Assembly (NCBI GenBank): GCA_900155495.1
Contig: FTLJ01000423.1
Coordinates: 1-29,126, forward strand
Reading direction: 5' to 3'
From: Porogramme epimiltina
Lineage: Eukaryota > Basidiomycota > Agaricomycetes > Polyporales > Polyporaceae
Length of the DNA: 29,126 bases
A program made the position numbers and the translations under genes. Of the stretch, positions 1 to 10,290 are shown one piece after another. The notes under the pieces were generated by a model. It ran no database searches and was not told where the DNA came from. It saw only the letters and a program-made list of their open reading frames with translations. Each line of letters starts with the position of its first letter. Position 1 is the stretch's first letter.

Positions 1-57
1 GACGGCATACGAGATCATGCCTAGTCTGGTGGGGGCGGAGATGTGTAGAAGAGAGAG
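1..57 (+). other. Untrimmed Illumina Nextera P7/i7 adapter (not genomic)
   Basis: Positions 1-15 (gacggcatacgagat) equal the 3' end of the Illumina P7 oligo. Positions 16-23 (catgccta) equal the adapter-strand form of Nextera index N706. Positions 24-57 align base for base, without gaps, to the 34-nt Nextera read-2 transposase adapter, with five mismatches (28, 34, 35, 48, 55), every one a change to G. A run of G follows at about 61-84. Change-to-G errors and poly-G are typical of low-signal two-colour sequencing. I infer that the contig end was built from an untrimmed read, so the first 57 bases, and probably up to about 130, should not be annotated as genome. Confidence 0.96.
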
Positions 58-3000
58 GGCGTGGGGGGAGGGGGGGGGGGGGGGCTGGGGAGAGAGTCGC
101 GGGCCCGGAGGAAGAAGAGGGAAGAGGAGAAGAGCCAGGGAGGCGGGAGAGAGAGCGCGTCCGGAGGTGTGGTGGAAATAAATCTAGATTTGAGGGGGTC
201 TCACCCGCCTGCCATCACCTCCGCCGCGAATGCCTCCCGCGCACGGGAGCGCCCGTGCCACGCCAGACGCCCGCCCGTTATCCGCCTCGCCCACGCATGT
301 CTCAATCTGAAAACATACGCTGCAGCCCGCTCCTCGCCCTCGCGCCCCCGCCGCCGTCCTCGCCCCGTCTGCGCTCGGCCGGCGCCGTGCCCGCGCCTTC
401 GACGGTCGCTCTTCGCGCGTCCGATGGCGGGCGTGGCCCCGACGACCTCGGTTCTAGCACGGCCTTCGCTGTCATCCCGCCCAGCCCGGAACCATCTCCC
501 CTTTCTCACACTCGCAAATACCGTACTTCTCGTATTCGTCCCCACCGACCCCTCCGGCTCCATCAGCGCTTCATCCTCCCTCCGGCCGCCCCCCGCCGTC
601 TCCTCCGCCGCCCCCGGCCCTCCGCCCACGCCCCGCCTGAGCCTTGTATTTTCCGCGCGACATTACTTAGCCCTCCCGCCGCGCGTTGTATTCGCGCGTT
701 GTACCCGTCTGTTGTACTCGCTCCGCCTCCGCGCGCCAGCAGCGCGCCCGCGGCCGTGCACGCCCCGGCCACACGTCCGCCAAGTCACCCTCGAATCAGC
801 TCTGATAGATCCCAAAACGCTCATCCGCGTGATCAATGATCGAGCCGCGACTGCCCGCGACCGCCCACCGCTCCGTCCGCGTCCTCTCCAGCCCTGTTTT
901 CTCTCATCGGCCTCTCCTCCACGCTCCCCATCCCACCACCCCAGATGTCCCCGCACAGCCCCCCGCCCGCTCACGCGTCTCCTCCCTCTCCCATACATAC
1001 GCCTAACAGAGCCTGACAGTCCCCCCCTTCGACTCCCCGCCATCCTATTATCTCTCCCGGCGCCCCCCTCGCCTCTCGGATAGCCCACGCCCAATGCCCA
1101 TGACTCCAGCTCGCCGTATCCATCGCGCACTACCCACCCACCGCGGCTCAACGTTCTCCTGCCCCTCCCAGCCAATCCACACCCGGATATGCCGCACATG
1201 AGCCCGCCATCCAACCACCTGCAGCGCTACCTCCGCGCCACAAGCGCCCCCACCCGGCCCCCCACATCGCGCACGCCTGTTTCCGCACCCCCAGGCGCAT
1301 TGGTTTTTCCCTCGAGCGCGACGGAGGCTGACGCGATGACGTCCCCCGCGTGCCACAACGCCCGCAGCCGTGCGCGATCCGGTTCGGCCGCTCTCTGGCC
1401 TCGTCCTCCTCAGTTCCCCTCCCAAGTACGCGTTTAAATCTCCTCCTCGACCGCCCCGCGCACGACGCCGCCGGAGACCTCAGCGCAAGAGGCCGCTATC
1501 TATCTTAAGCTTTAGCAGCCCCCCGCGCGATCGCGCATGTCCGACTTGGTGTCGTGCCGCGCGTATATCACATCCCCGCACTCCCTGCGCTGATCAGCCG
1601 AGAGCCGAATCATGATCGCCCTCGAGTGCGCGGGTCGCGTCCTCGAGGCCCGCCACCGGTCGGGCCCCCTCCCTCTCTCTCCCCCAGTCCCAGTCGCACC
1701 CCGCCGCGACGCGGCGCGCTGTGCTCCACGCATGTGCTTTCGTGTCCGTCTCCAGGCTGCGCACCTGCGCAAACGCTACTTCGCCCACCCGACGCGCACC
1801 GCCTGCAGCGACCAGGAGGGCCCTCGCCAACGCAACGCGCGAGGCGCGACGTGCGCGACGAGCCGCCGTTTAGCGCGGTCCCCGCCCTCGATGATCGGCG
1901 CCGCCGCGGGCGCGGGGCAAGGCGGCGGGGCGCAGGTGCCAGGGAGAGATATCGATCCGGGCGCGTGGCCCCGAGCCCGAGCCCGCCTCGCGCTGCACAT
2001 CGTTCTCCCAGGCGCGCGCCCGACGCCCGTGGCGGGTGGCGCGCTCGCTCTGCCCCGCGCGCGCGCCACGCCAAGTTGTGGCTCGGGCGCGCCGCGCGCT
2101 CGGGGGAGGCGGCTGCGTCCGAGTCTTCTGTGCAGCGGCAGGGCCATGGGCTTCGCTGCGTCCGTGCGCTTCCCCGCCCGCGCTGGCGCGCGCTGAGCCT
2201 GCTCCACCCCAGACGCAGCGCATCGGACGCGCCGCTGCGTGCGTCATGCGCGCTGCACAACGTACGCGCAATTATCGCGTTCCGGCAGAACGCCCGCTGA
2301 CGTGCGTGCATACGTGACGGAGCCGTAAACGCGTCGCCCCCGCGCGGTGGCTCTGCTGCCCAACTGCCCGGGGGAGCCTAAGCCATTCCCGGCCGCGACG
2401 GCCCCCCAGCTCCCAATGCGTAAAAACCTCCGGGCACTCGCTCGTTCTCCTTCGCTGCGTGCATGCTAAGTACACACACATGTGGGAGGCGTGGCGGTAC
2501 ACGCAACTATGAACGCGTCCGCCGCGTCCCGTTGCGAGGCCAACCCGCCCCGTCCACAACGCAACTGCCGCGCCCCCCAGGCCCCACCAGCGACCAGAGT
2601 CTCACCTCCCCCGTCCGCTCCCGCACCCGTATCTGACACCGCAAAGCCTGTGTCTGCGTCTATACATATCCGCCCCCGCCGACCGTGGAGGTCGTCGGCG
2701 TCGAGGAAGGCTCGTCCGCACGCGAGGCGCTGGGCCTCGGATCGGCCCGAGGCGGGCCCCACCCGGGGTGTCTCTCCCTCGGCCGTCGACGCCGCCGGCG
2801 GTGACAACGCCGGCGCGGGGCTCGCGACTGTGAACGTTCAAGCTCGGGCTTCGAGTTACGCGGCCCTCGCAGGGATAGTTACGCGCGCACACTGACACAG
2901 GGCGCAGCCGCCAGCGGGGTGCGGGCTTCGGGCGTCGCGACTCGCGACTCGCGCAGCCGCCCTGGAGGGGGAGGAGACCAGGGCGCGGGCGGAGCCGTGG

Positions 3001-6000
3001 TCACGCGCGCAGGGAGAGCACCGCTCGTCGCTCGCGCGGCGCACGATCGCTCGCGCGACGACGACAACGACGACGAGGAGCACGGTCGCGACAGCGGCGA
3101 CGGGCGTGGCTGCTGCGGCCCGCGGGCGTGGGGCCGCGGCCGGCCGGACCCACGCGAACCTTGTTGAGCAGATGTCGCACAGATCCCAGATACAAACACG
3201 GATGGCGGGCGGGCGGGCATGTGGGCGCCCCCAGGCTACGGCGCGCGCTTGCGAAGCGCCCCCGGTAAGTCAATGCGCATCCTCCACGGGGGAAGGGGGG
3301 GGAGCGGCCTGGCCTGGGCCGCGCAGGGGGGACGGGTACACGGGGATTGGGTTCGATCTAATTCTGGGTTTTCTGGGTTCACTTACGCGGCGGGCTGTCT
3401 GCCGCGCGTCGAGCGATGACGGGACGAGCTGGCTCGGGCTGCTCGCGATCGCGCGCGGGGGAATGCCGGGTGGGAGCGGTCGGATGCGCCGGCGACTTGA
3501 TGTCTGCGCGGGGATCGATNNTGGGCGGGCGGGCGGGGCAATGCGTGCAGATCTCGTAGCAGGTGAGTAGTGGCAGGTGCCACGACGGGACGTCAGGACT
3601 CGTGCGCAGTCTTTCTGGTGGGAGTGCGTGCGATTAGAAGTTTCGGGATATGAGAGTGCATGTCCAAGGAGCATGGAAGACGGTAGAGTACCCAAAGAGA
3701 CATATAGGCGTAGTCGTCTTAGTGGGTGTCTCACAGAGACCGCTATGCGCCGGAGACATGCGATATCTGTATGTTGCGAGTGCTTGGGAAATGCCGCGGT
3801 GGTACCTGGGAGGAGGCTTCTGCACCCGGCGGAGGAAATAAACAGAGTTTACGCCGCGCGCACATATGTCGGACTTTCCCTTGGCCCGCGTCCCACCAGA
3901 GCACAAGCGGCGCGGACGCAGTGGATGGTATACGCCGAGGCTAGTACGCGATGGTCTTGAATGACAGAACCTTATACGCAAAGCATTTCGTGAACATCGC
4001 GACATTCGAACCGTCGTATTAGGTGTACCAGGACACACACCTAACAAGCTGCCCATCGACAGCTGGCTGGCTGGCCTTCTCGATTCCCCGCGCCTTGTCA
4101 ATCAAGACCCCGGGCCCCTCGCAGCGCCCGTTCCAACGCAGGCCCAAAAGCCTCCGCCGCCATCGCGCCGCAGCGGCGCCGGGCCGGGCCGCCCGCCGCG
4201 GGGCCCCGACGCGTGCTCGACGGCGGCGCGATCGATCGAACGTTCGCGCGCCCGCGTGCCCGACGGCGGGCCCGCCGCGCGGCGTGATCTCGAGGCCGGT
4301 CGAGCGAGGGCGAACAGCCCAACTCTCGCGCGTCGAACGTTCCCCCCAGAACGCCGCCACCCCCCCATCACCGGCCGCCCGCGTTGAGCAGGCGCGCGCC
4401 GGGGCCCCGGGCGGGCACCGGGCTGGGACGTCGCCGTGCGCGGCGGACGCGTTCTGATGGCGCCGCCGAAAAGGTCGGTGATGCGTGCGGGACATTGAGC
4501 AGGGCCGCGTTCGTCGCCGAACTCGCGCGGGAGCCGCCGGCACGTCTATCATATGCCTCGCGCCTTCCTGCGCGGGGCTGCTGCTTCCCGTTCGACGCAA
4601 ACGGGGGGGGCGCAGGCGGCGCGTTCTCCGCCGACTCCCGAGAGCGCGCGGGCGAGCCTGCGCAAAGCATATCAGAGGGGTAGCGCCGCGAGCGCGTGCG
4701 CCGCGCGCGTACGCCAGGCACCGCGCGCCTTCGCGTGCGAACGGCGCGCGCCCGTGGGCTGCCCGCACGCCCGCGCCCGCAGCAAGCAGCAGTCCGCATA
4801 CTCCACCGGGGAGCGCAGCGGCGACCCCGGGCGGTCCCCTGGCGCCCGCGGGAGTTGGAACCGCACACCATAGCGAGCGACGACGCGCCCCCGGGCGTGC
4901 TGCGCGCCCACCGCGGGGCCCACGCCCAGCCGCGTGCGCACACAAACCCACTCGGCGCGCGCTGCTGCCATAGCACATACCGCGCAGTGCGTACCGCGAA
5001 CTTATCGGGTGCCAGGTGCGCCGCGCGACAGACTTATCTCTCCCGCTGCGCCCGCGGGCTGCGCGCTGCCTCCGTACGGGCACTCCGCTCGGGCAGCGGC
5101 GGGCGCGGGGTGCAGGTGAGCGGGCACCGCGCGGTGCGCCAGGGGCGTTACGTACCGCTGCGCCTGCGCGCGGCCGACGGCGGGCGCCCAGCGCGCCCGG
5201 GGATCAATCTCGTGCGGGGACCTGGCATGGGACGTGCACGGGCGGGGTGTGTGATTGCGCGATGGGAGGGACCGGAGGATTGGTTAGGGGCCGCGCGCGT
5301 CGTATGTCCGCTCAGAGGAGAAGAGGAGGTGGGCTATCTCGCGCGTGCGGGATGTGGTGAGACCGGGGTATGCAGGGGAGCAGTTCGTAGCCCCGTGCGT
5401 GGACGTGGGTGGGGGCGCATGACGCACCGAGAACCGCGGGTGTGTCGGCATGGTGGGCGCGATGTGCTTTAGGGGGGTGCAGTAGGTCCAGGCTCCCGCG
5501 ATGCACGCCCTGTAGGGGGCTGGTGACCGATCCGCGCCGTACGAGAACGGCCGGGCGTGGCATTGCGGGCGGACGAGCTCCAAGCGCATGTGAGTCCAGA
5601 GGGCGGAGCCGCAGGGCACCGCCGCTCGCTTGTTTGTGGCGCGCGCGTTTGGGCGGAACAATGGTGTCAAGACATACCGAGCGCCGCCGTCGATCGGCGT
5701 TCAGTATGGCACAGGTCTAGGTGGATAGAGGCCGGGGGTATTTACAGCGCAAGACGCTGTAGAAAAGGCCCGCTAGGCCCTGTGCGAGGCCGCGTCCACA
5801 AGCTCGACATGTCCGTAAACGGAGCGTGTATGCTCGTTCTCGTCCACCTGGCCCACGTACTGGCGGCCCTGAGCCACAGAGACGCCCATCTCCGTCGCCG
5901 CGCCCTGCGACGGCCCTCCAAAGACGCGCGCGATGGCTATCGCGGTCCCCGAGAGCCCCAGACCGGCTCATCTACGGGGGCCTGGAACGGCAGCTCCCCG

Positions 6001-8090
6001 TCGAACGTGTGCCCCGCGAGCCTCCCCGCCCGTCGCTCGCGTATTCTAGGGGGCCCATTCCGTGCGTTGCGATCGCGATGGAGGGCGCCTGGCGAAGAGA
6101 ACCGCGGGCAGGTGATTGCGCGGGGAGCGAGGGGATGAGCGTCGATCGCCTGCGGCGGGGGGTGGGGACCTCGCGCAGGGACGAACAGAATGCGCCGTGG
6201 AAAGGTCCTAGGACGGGGATTTCTGCGGGAAGGGAGGATCGGCAGCGAGCAGGCTGCGTGCGCGCTGTGCAGCGCTGTGTTTATAGGACCCGACGGCAGG
6301 CACGCGATCGTGCGATGGAGCATTCTGCCTTTTTTACTCTGAACACGGTTACTTTAGTTTGCGGCTTCGTGGAAAGGATAGAAGAGAGACGACCTACTCG
6401 GGCGGCATGCGATCCTGACGCTGGCAGAAGCGCGATGCAAGGGATCCGCGCCCTGTCTCGCTGGCCATAGTAGACCCGCTCCACCTTTAGCCCAGTGCAT
6501 TGAACCGGCACTGTGGCCCTGATCAGAGGGCCCCCAGTCTTGAACCCAAGTAGCGCATCGATAGGGCGGGTCCACAGAGGAGGAACGTACGCGCCTGCCA
6601 TAAACGGCGCACCATGCTCGCGATCACGGCCGCGACACTCATCCAGCCCGCGGCTGCAGCCCGTGCGCTGGGCGGGTCAACGATCTCCCGCGCTATTACG
6701 TCCCGTGCACGGCGGGTGAGTATACACGAGGCGCGCAGCGTGGTGCGTCCTGCCCAATCCACAGCGCCCGCGAAGGCCCGCGGCCGGTCAGGCGGGCCCC
6801 CCTCTCGCGGTTCTTGCGCGCCGGCCGGGGGAGGCACGCCAAGCGCGGCGCTGGACGATCGCCGTGCCCGTGCACACTCGCGCACCGCGGGCTGCGATTT
6901 GTGTGCATCGTGCGCGCAATGGCCGGTCGGTGTGCGGGCGAGTGCGGGCGAGCACGGGCGGCCCAATGGCGGCGCGTGGCACGGGCGTCGAGGGTCCCCT
7001 CCCCCTTGCGCTCTAGAGCGAGGAGCCCAGCTTAGGGGCGAGGGGCCAACTGTCGGAGCCGCCACGGCCCGGCCGTCGAAGGAGGTGGAGGTGGAGGGGG
7101 TGGTGATTGGGTGTGGGACCGCGCGGCTTCTCTGATTCAGAAGGCGGGAGCGCGGAGGCGCGCGCCTTCTCTCCGTCCGCACCCGCGCCGCCGAATCGAC
7201 GGCGGGGGGCGTGCGGGGGCTGGGCACACACCACGACGCGCCGCGGCGAAGGCGAAGGAAGAAGGCGGGGACGCGAGGCGGCTTCGACTTGTGGGCGTGG
7301 CAGCCGGCCGCGCGCGCCCCCCTCCACCGGCGCGCGCCTGGGCCCCGCGACGCCCAGCGGCCGGCGACGGCGATCGCGGGGGCACGTAAGTGTGGGTGCG
7401 CGGGCGGGGCGCGAGAACGCGCGTCAGGAGGGCCGCCGCGGGGCGGCTGGGCCCGACGTGGAGGAGCCTCTTCGCGCCCCTTGCCGAAACGCGGGCGAGC
7501 AGGGACGGGACGGCGTCGCGGAGCGTCCGGCGGATCCCGCGCTGGAGGCTCGCCGTGTCCTGCAGCGCTCGCATCGCGTCGCGTCGCATCGTGGGTGGGC
7601 GTGGAGGCGAGCCTCGGCAGAGCGTGGCGGAGCTGGAGCGACGGGGATACGGAAGCTGGCCGGGGGCTGGGGGCTCGCCGCGGGCGTGGGCCGGGAGCTG
7701 GATGGAGAAGGTGGGCCACGCCGCGCGCGAGCCTCCCACAGCGGGGCCTGGAGGCGCCGAAAGGAAGAGGCGCGGGTGCCGTACGCGCAGGTCTTCGCGC
7801 GCCAGAGGGGCTGGGGCATCTATTAATTGCAGCCGCCGAGGGCGTCTGGGGCCAAACTTGTTGTGTGCGGGGCTGCCGACGGCAGCGCAGGCAGCCATGC
7901 CGACGGGCGGAGAAGGTTGGGTGGGGAGGGTCTCCGGCCGTGCGTGGGGTCCGCGGAGATGACGGACGTAGGCACCGACTGTGCGAGTGTCGCGCCGGGC
8001 GGATTGGACGGTGTTGGTGGTGCGACTTCCATTCAGCAGGAAGGGTGTACCTTGGATGTGGCGTCGAGGGTCCCCTGCATCGGTCGGTAA
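58..8090. other. GC- and CpG-rich stretch with no supportable gene
   Basis: About 8 kb of very GC-rich sequence, full of CG and GCGC. Long open frames occur on both strands and overlap each other, but their translations are almost entirely Ala, Arg, Pro and Gly with no domain, no membrane or signal segment and no conserved splice structure. That is what random GC-rich DNA gives, because stop codons are AT-rich. The + strand is C-rich at about 200-1500 and G-rich at about 5100-8050. Short G-run arrays occur at about 3203-3220 and 3524-3537. A small lower-GC patch lies at about 3600-4030, also without a recognisable product. It could be a long regulatory or untranslated region, a non-coding RNA locus or partly mis-assembled; the sequence alone does not decide. 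Confidence 0.6.
3520..3521. other. Assembly gap (two N)
   Basis: Two ambiguous bases lie directly before a run of GGGC tetranucleotides (3524-3537). A similar GGGC run is present at about 3206-3217. The gap size is probably arbitrary and repeat copy number here is unreliable. Confidence 0.95.
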
Positions 8091-9393
8091 TTGCGTGAGG
8101 GAGGGAGGGAAAACTTAGGGATTAATGCGCCTCGGGGGCAGGGGAGTGCAGGGAATCGTCTTCCTGCAGGGCCGTGGGTCGGACCCGCAAATTCGATTGG
8201 GCGGAGGGCGATAAACGCGCGTTCTTCTTGTAAAGGAGCAAAGTTCCATCTGCAACTTTGTAAGAATGGAGTTTGCTGCAAACGTGGTGGTCCCTTACCC
8301 GTCATGAAACGGCGGGAAGGCGGCATTCTGCGCGATCCGACCGGGGCAACTGGGGCCGCGCCAGGTAAAGCAGTAGGCCTGCAACTCGACTGCATCGGTA
8401 GGCTTGTGGCATAGAGGAACGTGCCGCAAAACATGTCTTTCGCGACAGCAGCCATGAGAAAGAAACGACCACGAGACGGGATGCTTGAGAGTTGTTTGAC
8501 TCCGCGACGCACGAGATTGGTCGAGTCGGGGAGATTCCGCCACGCCGTCGGAAGGCCGCTCTGACCGGAGGACGCGCCCAAGCTTGTGTGACGTTGGACG
8601 CCCTATGTGTGATGGACGATCCTGTTGCAGAAGACGCCCCAAGTCGGATCTAAGTTGTGCTCTTGGCCGCCGGAGGACAGTCAGCGCGCGCTCCGAGCTG
8701 ACACCCAAAGACGACATTTGTGGGGTGTGTGCGGCGTGATGCCGTTGTACATCGGTGTTGCAGCGTTCATCTGCGCAGGTAGCAGGTGGCATCCCTGTTG
8801 ATAGAGAGGATTCAGCGGCCCAGCGGGGCGTTTGGGAGTAGTAGAAGCTCGCATCACTTGGGGTATGTTGCCCAGTGGGGATCCGCACCCGGAGTACAGC
8901 ATTTGCTGGCAAAAGAAGAGGGAAATTGAGTGATCCCGCGCCGTCACGTATATGCCGCAACCGTGGAACGTCCATGAGATGTCTTTCCATTTCGACAGGA
9001 AGAACAGGAAACGGGGACAGCTGGCGGCGTCTTGCATAAAGCCCGGTGGCGCGACAGATGAAATGAACGAAGACAGCAGACTTGCTGGAAATCCATCCGA
9101 AGCTTGAACGGGTTTAGGTTTAGCCTTAAGGCAGGACGCTCGCTTGTGTCAAGGTCAATCTACTATTTCTTGCCGCCCTTGAATTATTACACAGAGAAAC
9201 TACAGAACTTCACAAAGGTCAGGTATTAACACTAGTAATGAAGCGTAAAGTGCTCACCGAACGGACATGCTATAAAGGTACAATAACAGATTCTGCCGAA
9301 CCTACATACCCGGGGCTAAAGAATGTGGATCCGCAGCGGTCAGCACAACGCGTGTGGGTAGGCAAGAGCGCGGGATGGAGAGACGAACGATGG
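8091..9393. other. Intergenic region without recognised gene
   Basis: Composition becomes ordinary after about 8,090. Open frames on both strands (longest on the minus strand at 8295-8990) have translations with no recognisable domain, no consistent codon preference and no convincing splice continuation. The right part (about 9060-9300) is comparatively AT-rich and would contain the 3' flank of the minus-strand acetyltransferase gene that ends at 9394. Confidence 0.5.
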
Positions 9394-9897
9394 TCATCGA
9401 GGCCGACTAAACATCACTTTTCCTTCCGCCAGCTCGCGCTCCTGCACCCATCCTCGTCGGTTCAGCCAGGCCCACATGTTTGGGAAGCGCGAGGGGTACG
9501 TGCAGACGGTTAGGGGGTCGATGTCGTCAAGAGCAGCGACCATGGTGGCGAGGCACCCTCCTCGCCTCCACTCGGGAAGCACGCCGGCAAGCCAGATGTG
9601 CGTGGACTCGATTACGCCGTTCCTGAGGGGAGGGTTCGTGATCCGTGGAATCATGAACAGGAAAGCCACAGGTTGCGGCGCAGCCTCCGTGGGCGGTGCG
9701 AGGTAGACGATGAAAGACGACGGTTGCGCGAGACGAGCCTGCCATTCGGCGAGCGAGCCGTGCGTTGGGTCCTCGGACGGGTTTGTGTTGAAGATCGCAT
9801 TGGACAAGGCGAGGATGGCTGGGAGGAGAGGGTCGTCCGGAGAAGCGAGCTTGTGCAGCTGGAGAGCCGACGCTTGTGTGGCCGCCATGTCAACCAT
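9394..9897 (-). CDS. GNAT-like N-acetyltransferase (small, single exon)
   Basis: Single-exon gene of 167 codons from the Met at 9897, or 164 from the Met three codons on (9888); I prefer these because the upstream extension is low-complexity Arg/Pro. The middle contains a beta strand and acetyl-CoA-loop pattern of GNAT enzymes: STHIWLAGVLPEWRRGG followed by CLATMVAAL, then a C-terminal strand with VCTYPSRFPNMWAWLNRRGW, where GNAT proteins usually have the 'N..A...Y...GF' helix. The usual Q/R-x-x-G-x-G/A loop is degenerate (RRGGCLA). By family it would transfer an acetyl group from acetyl-CoA to an amine; the substrate cannot be read. Probably cytosolic, as no signal or membrane segment is seen. 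It is divergent from the Vezatin/Inp2-like gene, with about 390 bp between the two starts. Confidence 0.78.
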   Translation of the reverse strand: MVDMAATQASALQLHKLASPDDPLLPAILALSNAIFNTNPSEDPTHGSLAEWQARLAQPSSFIVYLAPPTEAAPQPVAFLFMIPRITNPPLRNGVIESTHIWLAGVLPEWRRGGCLATMVAALDDIDPLTVCTYPSRFPNMWAWLNRRGWVQERELAEGKVMFSRPR

Positions 9898-10290
9898 CCG
9901 CCGTCGACGCTCGTCGTCGCTGCCGCACCGTCTGCCGTCCACTCGCTGCGTGGGGCGGGGCCAGGCGCGGGCCCCGGGCGGCGCGGAGGCCGTACGTGTG
10001 ACGCCTTCGTCACCGTTCGTCACCGTCTCTGACGCTATCGGGGCGAGACGCGTGACGCGCTCATCACGGCGTGTGACTGCGGGGCGGATGGTCGGGCGAG
10101 TGGGAGCGTGAGGAGCCTGGGCTTGGGCTTGCTCGCGTCGACCAACATCCTCCTCGGCCGTGGCTTGGTCCTTCGCCGTTTTCTTGTCTCATCCGCCTCA
10201 CCCAAGCCGCTCGTTGTTTCCTGCCTGACCCATAACGATCCTCTGACGACATCAACCCGCCGCCCCTATCTCATCCGCTACTCCGTCTCC
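9898..10290. promoter_or_regulatory. Shared divergent promoter of the GNAT-like and Vezatin/Inp2-like genes
   Basis: About 390 bp separate the two opposite start codons. The region has an exact 10-bp tandem repeat (ttcgtcaccg at 10006-10015 and 10016-10025) followed by further GTGACG/TCACG words at about 10050-10068. No clear TATA box is seen. Role as a bidirectional promoter is inferred from gene arrangement. Confidence 0.5.

Noticed and set aside
61..1083. 340-codon open frame on the + strand near the left end
   Set aside because: It begins in adapter-derived poly-G and reads as Arg/Pro/Ala low complexity; overlapping long frames on the other strand show it is a GC artefact.
3345..3375. 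Possible tRNA B-box (gggttcgatct)
   Set aside because: No matching A-box, acceptor stem or cloverleaf could be paired around it. A similar word at 4005-4015 on the minus strand fails for the same reason.
4019..5083. 354-codon minus-strand open frame
   Set aside because: Translation is Arg/Ala/Gly-rich with no domain; equally long frames exist in other phases, as expected for very GC-rich DNA.
6523..7719. 398-codon minus-strand open frame
   Set aside because: Pro/Arg/Ala-rich without recognisable motifs and fully overlapped by + strand frames of similar length; no splice or codon evidence for a gene.
8033..8990. Overlapping minus-strand open frames of 182 and 231 codons in normal-composition DNA
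   Set aside because: No domain, uneven residue composition, and two frames compete for the same stretch; I could not build a spliced gene from them.
9106..9126. Telomere-like words (gggtttaggtttag)
   Set aside because: Only about two imperfect units and not TTAGGG; too short to be an interstitial telomere repeat.
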